Positions 45,342 to 55,024 of a stretch of 64,000 bases of DNA are shown piece after piece. Origin of the DNA: Micromonospora sp. WMMD812 (lineage in GTDB: Bacteria; Actinomycetota; Actinomycetes; Mycobacteriales; Micromonosporaceae); NCBI RefSeq assembly GCF_027497215.1, contig NZ_CP114904.1:2254001-2318000 (forward strand). The letters run 5' to 3'. The translations under genes were made by a program, and so were the position numbers. How positions within the stretch are numbered: the first letter of the stretch is position 1; the number at the start of each line of letters is the position of its first letter. The notes under the pieces are model-generated. The model did no database searches and was not told the origin of the DNA. It was given only the letters and a program-made list of their open reading frames with translations.

Positions 45342-45950
45342 TCAGCGGGCGCGGATGCCCTCCAGCACCCCGTCGACGACCCGCTCCGGCAGCACGGTGT
45401 CGTCCAGCTCGGGGTGCCAGCGCAGCACCCGCTGGATGAGCATCGGCCCGGTGAGCATGGCCAGGGCCAGCTCGATGTCGAGGTCGGCGCGCAGCTCGCC
45501 AGTGCTCACCCCGCGCCGCAGCACCTCGCGCACCCGCGCCCGGCGGGGCTCGATGATGCTCTGGTAGAGCTGGTAGCGGTCCGGGTCGCGGTTCACCTCG
45601 GGTATCAGGCAGGGCATGATCTTCGAGGCCCGCGGGTCGGCGTTGCGGCCGACCCCGCCGACCAGCACGATCAGGTCCTCCCGGACCGACCGGCCGGTCG
45701 TCTCCGGTGGCGTGCCCTTGAGGATGCCCAGCGCGTCGCGCAGCAGCGCCTCCTTGCCGGACCAGCGACGGTAGATGGTCGCCTTGCCCACGCCGGCGCG
45801 GCTGGCGATCGCCTCGATCGAGAGCGCCTCGATCGTGCTGCCCTCGGCGAGCAGGTCGAGCGTGGCTTCGATGATCGCCTCGTCGGCGCGGAGGCTCCGC
45901 GGTCGCCCGGGCGACCGCGGAGCATCGGCACTGGACATCATGTCGGACAT
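45342..45950 (-). CDS. TetR-family transcriptional regulator
   Basis: 202 residues from ATG 45950. N-terminal HTH: GRPRSLRADEAIIEATLDLLAEGSTIEALSIEAIASRAGVGKATIYRRWSGKEALL. The C-terminal ligand domain is of the TetR_C_11 kind seen with MFS efflux genes. It starts 11 nt after the stop of the DHA2 transporter on the same strand. The transporter's promoter carries inverted CGATACGG sites, so it probably represses the efflux operon. A TAGGTT box 8 nt before the ATG (45959-45964, minus strand) may give it a second, leaderless transcript. Confidence 0.9.
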   Translation of the reverse strand: MSDMMSSADAPRSPGRPRSLRADEAIIEATLDLLAEGSTIEALSIEAIASRAGVGKATIYRRWSGKEALLRDALGILKGTPPETTGRSVREDLIVLVGGVGRNADPRASKIMPCLIPEVNRDPDRYQLYQSIIEPRRARVREVLRRGVSTGELRADLDIELALAMLTGPMLIQRVLRWHPELDDTVLPERVVDGVLEGIRAR

Positions 45951-45961
45951 TGTCGCCGAAC

Positions 45962-47530
45962 CTAGGCGGTGCCGGCCAACTCGGGTTCGGCGGCCGGCGC
46001 CGTCGGCGCCGGAGCCGTGGCTGCCCGGCCGGGCAGCCAGCGCAGCGCCACGAGGATGCCGAGCGCGGCCACCAGCGCGGAGAGCACAGCCGCCCAGTGC
46101 ATGGCCGTGATGAACGAGTCGTTCGCGGCCGCGAGCAGCTTCGGCGCCGCCGGACCGAGCTGACCGGCCGTCGCGTACGCCCCGGAGATGGACTCGTTCG
46201 CGGCGTCTCGGGCCTCGGCCGGCAGGCCGTTCAGAGCCGGCTCGACGTCGCCCCGGTAGACCGCGGAGAGCACCGAACCGAGCACCGCCACGCCGAGCGC
46301 GCCGCCGACCTGGCGGATGGTGTTGCTGACCGCCGAACCCACACCGGCCTTCTCCCGGGGCAGCGCCGACATGATCGACTCGGTCGCCGGCGGCATGATG
46401 TTGGCCATGCCGACACCCTGGATGAAGTAGAAGACCAGCACGACCCAGATCGGGGTCTGCGCGTCGATGAAGGCGAAGGCGGCGAGCGAGATCACCGTCA
46501 GCGTCAACCCGACCGCCGCGACCGCCTTGCCGCCGTACTTGCGGACCATCGCCGCGCTACGCGGGGCGAAGATCAGCTGGGCGCCGGCGAACGGCAGGAA
46601 GAGCAGGCCGGTCTCCAGCGGGCTGTAGCCACGCACCAGCTGGAGGTAGAACGAGCCGAAGAACATCACGCCCATTGCGGCGAAGAAGATCAGGCCGACG
46701 ATCGCGACCGGCGCGGCGAACTGCGGCACCTTGAAGAGCCGGACGTCCAGCGACGGGTGGCTGCTGCGCCGCTCGATCACCACGAACCAGGCCAGCACCG
46801 CCAGGCCACCGACGATCGAGGCCCACACCACCGGCCGACCGAAGCCGTGCTCGCCGCCGTCGATGATGCCGTAGGTCAACGCGACCAGGCCGATCACCGA
46901 GAGCACCACGCCGAACACGTCGACCCGGCCCGGCTTCGGGTCCCGCGACTCGGGCACCAGCAGCGCGACCAGCACCACGCCGAGCGCGACCACCGGCACG
47001 TTGATCAGGAAGACCGAACCCCACCAGAAGTGCTCGAGCAGCGCGCCGCCGAGGACCGGGCCGATCGCGACGGCCAGCCCGACCGCGCCGGCCCAGACGC
47101 CGATCGCCCGGCCGCGCTCCCGCGGGTCGAAGACGTTGGAGATGATCGAGAGCGTCACCGGCATGATGGCCGCGCCGCCGACCCCCATCAGCGCGCGGGC
47201 CGCGATCAGCTGCCCCGGGCTGTCCGCGTACGCCGACAGCAGCGACGACAGCCCGAAGAGCACCAGCCCGATCAGCAGGAACCGCTTGCGGCCGGCCCGG
47301 TCACCGAGCACCCCGAAGGTGAAGAGCAGGCCCGCGAAGACCAGCGTGTACGAGTTGATCGCCCACTCCAGCTCGCCCTGGCTGGCACCCAGGCCGTGCA
47401 CCGGGTCGGCGAGCGTACGCAGGGCGACGTTCAGGATGGTGTTGTCGAGGACGACCACGAGGAGGCTGATCACCAGCACTCCCAGGATCGCCCACCTCCT
47501 CGGGTGGCCCGTGTTGTCGCGGATTTCCAT
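45962..47530 (-). CDS. DHA2-family (14-TMS, EmrB/QacA) MFS drug transporter
   Basis: 522 residues from ATG 47530, with GGGGGGAG upstream. Fourteen hydrophobic helices. Motif C-like LDNTILNVALRTLA in helix 1, motif A FGVLGDRAGRKRFLLIG, and the antiporter motif GVWAGAVGLAVAIGPVLGGALLEH are visible. Proton-driven export of hydrophobic drugs or of an own metabolite is expected. It is the first gene of a two-gene operon with the TetR regulator. Confidence 0.92.
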   Translation of the reverse strand: MEIRDNTGHPRRWAILGVLVISLLVVVLDNTILNVALRTLADPVHGLGASQGELEWAINSYTLVFAGLLFTFGVLGDRAGRKRFLLIGLVLFGLSSLLSAYADSPGQLIAARALMGVGGAAIMPVTLSIISNVFDPRERGRAIGVWAGAVGLAVAIGPVLGGALLEHFWWGSVFLINVPVVALGVVLVALLVPESRDPKPGRVDVFGVVLSVIGLVALTYGIIDGGEHGFGRPVVWASIVGGLAVLAWFVVIERRSSHPSLDVRLFKVPQFAAPVAIVGLIFFAAMGVMFFGSFYLQLVRGYSPLETGLLFLPFAGAQLIFAPRSAAMVRKYGGKAVAAVGLTLTVISLAAFAFIDAQTPIWVVLVFYFIQGVGMANIMPPATESIMSALPREKAGVGSAVSNTIRQVGGALGVAVLGSVLSAVYRGDVEPALNGLPAEARDAANESISGAYATAGQLGPAAPKLLAAANDSFITAMHWAAVLSALVAALGILVALRWLPGRAATAPAPTAPAAEPELAGTA

Positions 47531-47564
47531 GTGGTGGTTCTCCCCCCGGTAGCCCCGCCGGAAA

Positions 47565-47641
47565 ATACGATACGGGGCAGACTCGAAACAGTGGTCAGCC
47601 TACGACGGCCATTAACGATACGGAACCGATCCGTATCGTAT
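47565..47641 (-). promoter_or_regulatory. TetR-type operator and promoter of the efflux operon
   Basis: ACGATACGGA (47615-47624) and TCCGTATCGT (47630-47639) are perfect arms with 5 nt between. A third half-site, ATACGATACGG, lies at 47565-47575. On the minus strand the candidate -35 TTCCGT (47620-47625) is inside the palindrome, 17 bp from -10 TAGGCT (47597-47602). Confidence 0.7.
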
Positions 47642-48171
47642 GTGTCCGGCGTCACGTGCCCCCGCTCCCACGAACCGACCTGGAACCCCGCTCCTCGGCC
47701 TCGCCAGCGAAGGGCCGGCCGTCGGTGGCGCAGGGAAGGCCGGGCGGCGAAGGGCCTGCCCACGGCACGGAAGGGCAGGCCGGCGGCGGCGAAGGACGGG
47801 CCGGCGGCGCGCGCACGGCGATGACGCGGGGCACGGCGACGGGCGCAGGGCACGCGACGGTGGCGCGGGCGGCGGTGGCGCGGGCGGGGGTGGCGCGGGC
47901 GGCACTGGCGGCACTGGCGACGGTGGCGCGGGCGGCACGACGGGCGGCGGCGCAAGGCACGGCGACGGCGGCAGTGGCGCGGGCGGCACGGCGTCGGCGG
48001 CACAGGGCGGCACGGCGGGTGGCGGCGCAGGGCACAGAGGCGTCGGCTTGCCCAGCGCACCGCGCCTCGCCCCGCCCCGCGACACCCACCGACGCGCCGC
48101 CCGAACCACCCGAGCCGGTCGACGCCGTCCCGACCTGATCGACTCACCCAACAAGCGCCGACAGATCGACT

Positions 48172-48220
48172 CGACTTCCATGAAGTCGCGGTGTCCTACT
48201 GACTCGCACACCCCGACTTC
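48172..48220. repeat. Overlapping, mutually exclusive palindromes
   Basis: CGACTTC (48172-48178) pairs with GAAGTCG (48182-48188). The same GAAGTCGCGGTGT (48182-48194) can instead pair with ACACCCCGACTTC (48208-48220), 12 of 13 positions. Confidence 0.6.
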
Positions 48221-48659
48221 AAGGAACCCGAGTGGATCTAGCAGACGGTGACCTTGATCGACAACATGTAGCCCACGTGGCGGGGTCCCACCTACTTGGA
48301 TACCGCCATATCAGCGATCTGGTGTTGACCAACACGGCTGACGGATTGATCGACCCAACTGCCCCGGCCCGTGGGGGTCCCGGCCAGGGTGATACCGCAC
48401 ACTCGATTCGACCCTTTCCGCACCTGGGATCAGGAATCGGCCGGGTTCGGAGGCGACGGTGGTGGTCGTGCGGGCAGAAGGACCAGCGGGCCGGAACCCT
48501 AGCGGGCCGGTGGGCTGACGGGGCCAGCGGGCTGACGGGGCGGGCCCTGGGCCGGTGAGCTGGCCGGGCCGGGTTGGCTGGCGCGGCGGTGGGGGTGGGC
48601 TGACAGCTGGCGCGGAGGTGGGCGGTGGGCTGGTGGGCTGACGGGGCCACCGCGCTGAC

Positions 48660-48775
48660 GGGGCGGCCTGGCCGGGCCGGGTGGGCTTGGCCGGGCCGGG
48701 TGGGCTGGCCGGGGCGGGTGGGCTTGGCCGGGCCGGGTGGGCTGGCCGGGCCGGGTGGACTGGCGCGGCGGTGGG
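48660..48775 (+). repeat. G-rich 18-19-nt tandem repeat
   Basis: GGCCGGGCCGGGTGGGCT and close variants recur four to five times in a row. Each unit has several runs of three G, so the plus strand could fold into G-quadruplexes. Confidence 0.6.
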
Positions 48776-49190
48776 GGGCGGGCTGACGGGGCCGGTGGGC
48801 TGGCGGCCGCGATGGGGGCTGGCGGGCCGGGTGGCGGGCGGGCGGGCGGGCGAGTCGTTTGTGCTGTCAGCTCTAAAGGACGCGGTCTGGTCTGCCCCGC
48901 GTCGGGCCTGCGGCCTCGTGGTCGCCCGTTGAGGTTCGCGGTCTCCTGACGGTGCGGGGGATGAGCGGGGGGTCTGGTGGGCGGATGAGCGGGTGGGGTG
49001 CCCGGAGCCGGGTTTGTGCCGTGCCGGGTGGCCCGGCTGTCGGACGCCCAGGCGGGGTGGGTGGGGCGTGCGGTTCGGGCCGGGGCCGTGTGGGGTTGGT
49101 GTCCGGTTCCGGCGAGACACGGGGCGGTGGTTTCCGGCCGGCTGGGCCGGTGTGGGTGCTTTGGCGTGTGACCGGGGGCATCCCTGGGCT

Positions 49191-49440
49191 GGAATCGTGG
49201 GCGGCGCCGGGTCGTTGAACATGGGCGACGGCCGAGGTAGCGCGCCGGTCGCCGGCTGACCTGGCCGGGTGACGCGGATGGCCTGGCCCCCGGAATGACG
49301 GCGGGCGGCCGGTCGTTGCACAACGGACCCGGCGCGATGGCCGGCCCCGGAATGATGGCGGGTCGCCGGTCGTTGCACACGGACCCGGCGATCGGCCGGC
49401 CCCGGAATGATGGTGGGCTGTCGGTCGTTGGATATGGACC
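49191..49440. repeat. 55-57-bp tandem repeat upstream of the secreted lysozyme-like gene
   Basis: Units starting with GGAATGAYGGCGGG and continuing with a CCGGTCGTTG core then CGGACCCGGCG begin at 49292, 49349 and 49404. A degenerate earlier copy begins at 49191 (GGAATCGTGGGCGG, then CGGGTCGTTGAAC). Confidence 0.7.
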
Positions 49441-49653
49441 CGGCGCGGTGCGGCACCCCCGCCCACCACCCGCCGGCCCCCGGTCACGGTGAGCATCGCT
49501 CCCGACCGGAACCCCCGGGCCGCGGACCGTCCCCCGCGTTCGTCGATCCCGGTTTACAGACTTCCCCCTTGCGGACGCCGTGGGCGTGCCGCGTCCCGCA
49601 TCACCGTCCCCCGTCTGGTGTGCGGGTGTCTCACCCCCGAAGGAGCCTTTGTG

Positions 49654-50247
49654 ATGAACACGATCATGCGCAAGAGTGTTCTGGGTATCGCTGGTGTGGC
49701 TTTCGCTGGTGGGATCTTCGCCGGTCCGGTGGCCGCGCACGCCGCCACCCCCACCGTCGATGCCAAGCCCGTCGCGGTCGTGCACGTGGACAAGCCGGGT
49801 GTGGACGCGGGCAAGCTGATCCCGCACGGTGTGCAGGGCGCGCAGTCGCGCATCGACCTGAACGACGAGCAGACCGCCAACGTCAAGGCGATCATCGCCG
49901 CGACGAAGAAGTCCGGTCTGGACGAGCGGGCCGCGGTCATCTCGATCGCCACCAGCCTGCAGGAGTCGAAGCTGGAGAACCTGGGCCACCTCGGCGACCG
50001 CAACGACCATGACTCGCTGGGCCTGTTCCAGCAGCGCCCGAGCTCGGGTTGGGGCAGCCCGGAGCAGATCACCGACCCGATCTACTCCACCCAGGCGTTC
50101 CTCAAGGGCCTCAAGCAGGTCGACGGCTGGCACGACATGCCGCTGACCGACGCCGCCCAGACCGTGCAGGTCTCGGCCTACCCCGACGCGTACGCGCAGT
50201 GGGAGCAGCAGGCCGCCGACCTCGTCGCCCAGCACTGGAACAGCTGA
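49654..50247 (+). CDS. Secreted lysozyme/transglycosylase-fold protein
   Basis: 197 residues from ATG 49654, AAGGAG 9 nt upstream (GTG 49651 is the codon before). Signal peptide 1-30 (GIAGVAFAGGIFAGPVAAHAA). The domain at 75-197 reads ISIATSLQESKLENLGHLG, DHDSLGLFQQRPSSGWGSPEQITDP, YSTQAFLKGLKQVDGWHDMPLTDAAQTVQVSAYPDAYAQWE. The Glu in QESKL and the LFQQRPSxGWG loop match the small lysozyme-like proteins common in actinomycetes. It would bind or cut peptidoglycan outside the cell; enzymatic activity is not certain. A strong terminator follows. Confidence 0.82.
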   Translation: MNTIMRKSVLGIAGVAFAGGIFAGPVAAHAATPTVDAKPVAVVHVDKPGVDAGKLIPHGVQGAQSRIDLNDEQTANVKAIIAATKKSGLDERAAVISIATSLQESKLENLGHLGDRNDHDSLGLFQQRPSSGWGSPEQITDPIYSTQAFLKGLKQVDGWHDMPLTDAAQTVQVSAYPDAYAQWEQQAADLVAQHWNS

Positions 50248-50291
50248 CCCCAGCGAACTAGAGCAACAACCGAACACGAACAACAACACCA

Positions 50292-50327
50292 CTGGCCGGC
50301 ACCCCCAACCAAGGGGGTGCCGGCCAG
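50292..50327 (+). terminator. Strong terminator after the lysozyme-like gene
   Basis: CTGGCCGGCACCCCC (50292-50306) pairs perfectly with GGGGGTGCCGGCCAG (50313-50327), 6-nt loop AACCAA. The AC-rich, unstructured 45 nt before it should keep the hairpin isolated. Confidence 0.85.
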
Positions 50328-50386
50328 CGGCATGTCCGGCCGCGACGGCGAGCCACCGTCCGCACGGGACCGTCACCGGCGGCCGA

Positions 50387-51403
50387 CTAGCGCTGCCTCC
50401 GGGCCATCCAGCGTCGGGCGAGGGTCGCGACGCTCCCCCAGATCCCGCGCCGGAACAGCAGTACGACGAGGACGAAGATGCCACCGGTGACCAGGCCGAT
50501 CGCCTCGAAGCCGGAGAACGACAGCCAGTCCTCCAGCCGGACCACGATGGCCGCGCCGAGCACCCCGCCCCACAGCGTGCCGATCCCGCCGAGTACCACC
50601 ACGATGACCGCCTTGCCGGAGGTCGTCCAGTGCAGTACGTCGAGGGAGACGAAGCGGTGCCCCACGGCGAAGAGTCCGCCGCCAAGCCCGGCGATGAACC
50701 CGGACAGCACGAACGCGGTGAGCTTGTACCGGTGCACCGGATAGCCGAGCGCCCGGGCCCGCGCCGGATTGTCACGGATGCCGACCAGCACCCGGCCGAA
50801 GGGCGAGTTCACGATCCGCCACGCGGCTGCCAGGCCGAGCAGCACGATCGGCAGGATCGCGTAGTAGAAGTAGTAGTCGTCGGTCAGGTCGAGCCCGAAC
50901 AGCTCCCGCGGCACGCCCTGCAGGCCGTTCTCGCCGCGGGTGACCGAGCGCCACTCGTTGGCCACGTAGTAGACCATCTGGGCGAACGCCAGGGTCACCA
51001 TGGCGAAGTAGATGCCGGTGCGCTTCACCGCCAGGTAGCCGATCGGCACGGCGAGCACCGCGGCGGCGAGCGCCCCGGCCAGCACGGCGGCGGGGAACGG
51101 CAGGCCGGCGTGGATCGCCACCAGGCCGGTGACGTACGCGGACGTGCCCCAGAACGCGGCGTGCCCGAAGGACATCAGCCCGGTGAAGCCGAGCAGCAGG
51201 TCCACCGCGACCGCGAAGAGCGCCCAGCAGAGGATGTCCACCGCTACCGCCGGGTAGAGCCCGTTCGGCAGCCACAGCGCGGCGACGAGCGCGAGCGCGA
51301 GCAGCGCGTACCGGATCCAGCCCGGTGCGCGGGCGACGGCGACCAGGCCGGACGGCGGCGCCGGGCGGCCGGCCTCGGCCGGGCTGTCGACGGTGCTGGT
51401 CAT
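50387..51403 (-). CDS. livM: Branched-chain amino-acid-type ABC permease LivM
   Basis: 338 residues from ATG 51403. About ten hydrophobic helices; GLMSFGHAAFWGTSAYVTGLVA is the LivM signature, SPFGRVLVGIRDNPARARALGYPV the cytoplasmic EAA-like loop that contacts the ATPase. Last gene of the livG-livF-livK-livH-livM run; its ATG overlaps the livH stop (ATGA). Confidence 0.93.
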   Translation of the reverse strand: MTSTVDSPAEAGRPAPPSGLVAVARAPGWIRYALLALALVAALWLPNGLYPAVAVDILCWALFAVAVDLLLGFTGLMSFGHAAFWGTSAYVTGLVAIHAGLPFPAAVLAGALAAAVLAVPIGYLAVKRTGIYFAMVTLAFAQMVYYVANEWRSVTRGENGLQGVPRELFGLDLTDDYYFYYAILPIVLLGLAAAWRIVNSPFGRVLVGIRDNPARARALGYPVHRYKLTAFVLSGFIAGLGGGLFAVGHRFVSLDVLHWTTSGKAVIVVVLGGIGTLWGGVLGAAIVVRLEDWLSFSGFEAIGLVTGGIFVLVVLLFRRGIWGSVATLARRWMARRQR

Positions 51404-52281
51404 GCCGGTGCCTCCTCACGGCCGAAGAGCCCGGCCGGGCGCCAGAGCAGCACGACGGCCATCACGATGAAGACGATCGTCTGGGACACGATGGGGAAGT
51501 CCGAGAGGTACGCCTCGCCCCACGCCTGCACGAGGCCGATGCCGAAGCCGGCGGCCACGGAGCCGAAGATGGAGCCCAGCCCGCCGATCACCACCACGGC
51601 GAAGACCACGATGATGAGGTCGGCGCCCATCAGCGGGTTGACGGCCCGCATCGGCGCGGCCAGCACCCCGGCGAGGCCGGCGAGGCCGATGCCGAAGCCG
51701 AAGACCGGGGTGACCCAGCGTCCGACGTTGATGCCGAACGCCCGGGTCAGCTCCGGCCGCTCGGTGGACGCGCGGACCACCATGCCGATCCGGGTGCGGG
51801 TCAGCACCCACCAGACGGCGACGCAGACGGCGACCGCGAAGCCGAGGATGAACACCCGGTAGGTGGGGAAGTCGAACAGCCCGAAGTTCACCGAGCCGCC
51901 GAGCGCCGACGGGGTGGCGTACGGGCTGGACTGGACGCCGTACCGCAGCTTCACCAGGTCCTGGAGGATCAGCGTCAGGCCGAAGGTGAGCAGGAAGTTG
52001 TAAAGCGGGTCGAGCCGGGTGAGCCGGTGGATGAAGGCCCGCTCCAGGGCCATGCCGAGCAGGCCGAGCCCCACCGGCATGATGACCAGCGCTGCCCAGA
52101 ACGGCACGCCCGCCTCGGTGAGCAGCACGTACGCGCCGAAGGCGCCGAGCATGTAGAAGGCGCCGTGGGCGAAGTTGACCACCCGCAGCATGCCGAAGAT
52201 GACCGCGAGCCCGAGGGCGAGCAGGGCGTAGAACGCCCCGCTCACCAGCCCGTTGAACGTGTTCTGCAGGAAGCCCGTCAT
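51400..52281 (-). CDS. livH: Branched-chain amino-acid-type ABC permease LivH
   Basis: 293 residues from ATG 52281. About eight helices. FLQNTFNGLVSGAFYALLALGLAVIFGMLRVVNFAHGAFYMLGAF is the standard LivH start; RTRIGMVVRASTERPELTRAFGINV is the loop for the ATPase; LAGVLAAPMRAVNPLMGADLIIVVFAVVVIGGLGS completes the signature. Lies 7 nt after the binding-protein gene. Confidence 0.94.
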   Translation of the reverse strand: MTGFLQNTFNGLVSGAFYALLALGLAVIFGMLRVVNFAHGAFYMLGAFGAYVLLTEAGVPFWAALVIMPVGLGLLGMALERAFIHRLTRLDPLYNFLLTFGLTLILQDLVKLRYGVQSSPYATPSALGGSVNFGLFDFPTYRVFILGFAVAVCVAVWWVLTRTRIGMVVRASTERPELTRAFGINVGRWVTPVFGFGIGLAGLAGVLAAPMRAVNPLMGADLIIVVFAVVVIGGLGSIFGSVAAGFGIGLVQAWGEAYLSDFPIVSQTIVFIVMAVVLLWRPAGLFGREEAPA

Positions 52282-52288
52282 GCCCTGT

Positions 52289-53539
52289 TCACATCTTGCA
52301 GTCCGCCGACGGGGCGCGGAACGCCTCGGCGGCGGGGATGGTCTTGAGGACCTTCACGTAGTCCCACGGCTCGGTCACCTCGGACTGCGGCTTGACCTGG
52401 GCCAGGTACGCGTCGTGGATGACGCGGTGGTCCTCGGCGCGGATCTTGCCGTTGCGCAGGAAGACGTCGTTGACCTCCTTGCCCTCCAGCCCCTTGACCA
52501 CGGTGTCGGCGTCGTCCGTGCCGGCGGCCTGGACCGCCTCCAGGTACTGCAGCGCCGCCGAGTAGTTGGCCGCGTGCGCGAACGACGGCCGGGTGCCCGT
52601 CTCCTTCTGGAACCGGTCGGCGAACGCCCGGTTCTCCTGGTCGAAGTTCCAGTACCAGGCGTCGGTGTAGGTGGTGCCGGCGAGCGCGGCCGGGGTGAGC
52701 GAGTGGATGTCGGTGATGAACATCAGGCCGACCGCGAGGCCGACACCCTTGTCCCGCAGCTTGAACTCGTTGTACTGCTTGACGACGTTCACCAGCTCGG
52801 CGCCGGCCTGCATGGTGCCGAGCACCTGCGGCTTCGGGTTCAGCGTCGGCGCCTTGAGCAGGTAGGTGGAGTAGTCGCCGCTGGTGTTCGGGAACGGCGC
52901 GCCGTCCTTGCCGACCACCTGCCCGCCGGCCTCGCCGATGGCGGTCGAGAAGCTCTTCTCCATGTCCTGGCCGAAGGCGTAGTTGGGGTAGAGGATGTAC
53001 CAGTTCTTCCCCACCTGCTCGGTGGTCACCTTGCCGGTGCCGTTGGCCAGCATGTACGTGTCGTACGCGTAGTGGAACGTGTACTTGTTGCAGCTCTTGC
53101 CGGTCAGGTCGGTGGTGGCGGCGCCGATGTTGAAGTAGAGCTTCTTCTTCTCCTTGGCCACGTCGGCCACCTTCAGCGCGGCCGAGGAGGTGGGCACGTC
53201 GAGGATGATGTCGGCGCCCTTGCGGTCGTACATCTCGGCGGCCTTGCTGTTGGCGACGTCCGGCTTGTTCTGGTGGTCGGCGGTCTCCACGGTGATGTTC
53301 TTGGTCACCGCCTGGTCGCCGTGCTTCGCCTTGAAATCGGCGATGGCCATCTCGACGGCCTTGACCGAGTTCTTGCCGGACAGCTCTGAGTACGCCCCGG
53401 ACTGGTCGTTCAGCACGCCCAGCACGATCTTGTCGCCGGTCAGCTTCTGGTCGCCGCCCGACTGGGGGCCACCGCCGCCGCAGCCGGCGACCAGCACCAC
53501 CGCGGCCGACGCCGCGGCCACACCCACGGTCCTACGCAT
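52289..53539 (-). CDS. livK: ABC transporter substrate-binding lipoprotein, branched-chain amino-acid / amide type
   Basis: 416 residues from ATG 53539, GGAGGGAATGG upstream. Lipoprotein signal with lipobox LVAGC. Periplasmic-binding type I fold: GDKIVLGVLNDQSGAYSELSG at the ligand site, KAVEMAIADF, VPTSSAALKVADVAKEKKKL, NWYILYPNYAFGQDMEKSF. It is related to LivK/UrtA/amide-binding proteins; the exact ligand is not known, so the symbol is by family. It feeds LivHM. Confidence 0.88.
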   Translation of the reverse strand: MRRTVGVAAASAAVVLVAGCGGGGPQSGGDQKLTGDKIVLGVLNDQSGAYSELSGKNSVKAVEMAIADFKAKHGDQAVTKNITVETADHQNKPDVANSKAAEMYDRKGADIILDVPTSSAALKVADVAKEKKKLYFNIGAATTDLTGKSCNKYTFHYAYDTYMLANGTGKVTTEQVGKNWYILYPNYAFGQDMEKSFSTAIGEAGGQVVGKDGAPFPNTSGDYSTYLLKAPTLNPKPQVLGTMQAGAELVNVVKQYNEFKLRDKGVGLAVGLMFITDIHSLTPAALAGTTYTDAWYWNFDQENRAFADRFQKETGTRPSFAHAANYSAALQYLEAVQAAGTDDADTVVKGLEGKEVNDVFLRNGKIRAEDHRVIHDAYLAQVKPQSEVTEPWDYVKVLKTIPAAEAFRAPSADCKM

Positions 53540-53583
53540 GCCATTCCCTCCATCCGCGCACGACGCGCGGGTCAGCTCCGACA

Positions 53584-54262
53584 TCAGATTCCGAGGTACG
53601 ACAGCAGCTCGCGTTCCCGCGAGCGCACCTCGGAGTTGTCCATCGCCTCCACGACGCGTCCCTCGGCCAGCAGGTAGTGCCGGTCGGCGACGCCGGTGGC
53701 GAAGTGCAGGTTCTGCTCGACGAGCAGCACGGTGACGCCGTGCCGCTTGGCCTCGCGCAGCAGGTCGCCGACCTGCTGCACCAGCAACGGGGAGAGCCCC
53801 TCGGTCGGTTCGTCGCAGAGCAGCAGCCGGGCGCCCATCCGCAGCACCCGAGCCAGGGCGAGCATCTGCTGCTCGCCGCCGGAGAGCATGGTGGCCGCCG
53901 AGTCGCGCCGGGCGTGGAGGGCGGGGAACGCCTCGTACACCCGCTCCAGCGACCACGGGTCGGGGCCGACCGCCGGCGGCAGGGTGAGGTTCTCCGTGAC
54001 GCTCAGCGTGGCGTAGCTGCCGCGGTCGTCGGGCACCCAGCCGAGCCCGAGCCGGGCCCGCCGGTGCGCCGGCAGCCGGCCGATGTCCCGCCCGTCCAGC
54101 TCCACCGTGCCCCGCTGGCCCGGGTGCAGCCCCATGACCGCGCGCAGCAGGGTGGATTTTCCGGCACCGTTGCGGCCGACCAGGGTGACCACCTCGCCGG
54201 CGGCGACGTCGAGGCTGACGTTTCGCAGCACCTGCGCCTCTCCGTACCAGGCGGAGAGGTTC

Positions 54263-54276
<14 letters not shown>
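53584..54276 (-). CDS. livF: ABC transporter ATPase LivF
   Basis: 230 residues from ATG 54276. Walker A GRNGAGKST, signature LSGGEQQMLALARVL, Walker B LLLCDEPTEGLSP, H-loop VLLVEQNLHFA. LivF-type members have the short switch region seen here. The start overlaps the livG end by 14 bp. Confidence 0.93.

Positions 54277-55024
<748 letters not shown>

Larger units (their letters stand above)
47642..49653. other. Repeat-rich region of about 2 kb without convincing genes
   Basis: 47650-48110 is low-complexity GC sequence with recurring GCACGG, GCGGCA and GGCGGTGGCG words. 48130-48400 is less GC-rich and holds overlapping palindromes. 48530-48850 has G-rich 18-19-nt repeats. 49191-49440 has 55-57-bp tandem repeats. 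Open frames across it encode only low-complexity Pro/Arg/Gly and lack ribosome sites, so I do not call genes. It lies between the efflux operon promoter and the lysozyme-like gene. Confidence 0.65.

Noticed and set aside
47640..48251. Plus-strand frame of 203 codons rich in Gly/Ala/Arg
   Set aside because: Composed of simple repeats. It begins inside the efflux operator region with no ribosome site.
48130..48400. Lower-GC patch as a complete MITE
   Set aside because: I could not find matching terminal inverted repeats or target-site duplications at its ends, so it stays an unexplained palindromic patch.
48311..49456. Minus-strand frame of 381 codons in the repeat desert
   Set aside because: Low-complexity Pro/Arg/Thr translation, built from the repeats, no ribosome site and no domain.
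49490..49650. Cyclic-di-AMP (ydaO-type) riboswitch upstream of the lysozyme-like gene
   Set aside because: Such riboswitches often precede cell-wall hydrolase genes in actinomycetes, so I looked for the conserved core, but the leader does not show it clearly. A covariance-model search would decide.
48499..50775. Minus-strand frame of 758 codons
   Set aside because: Runs antisense through the lysozyme-like gene and the terminator, and its composition is shadow-like.
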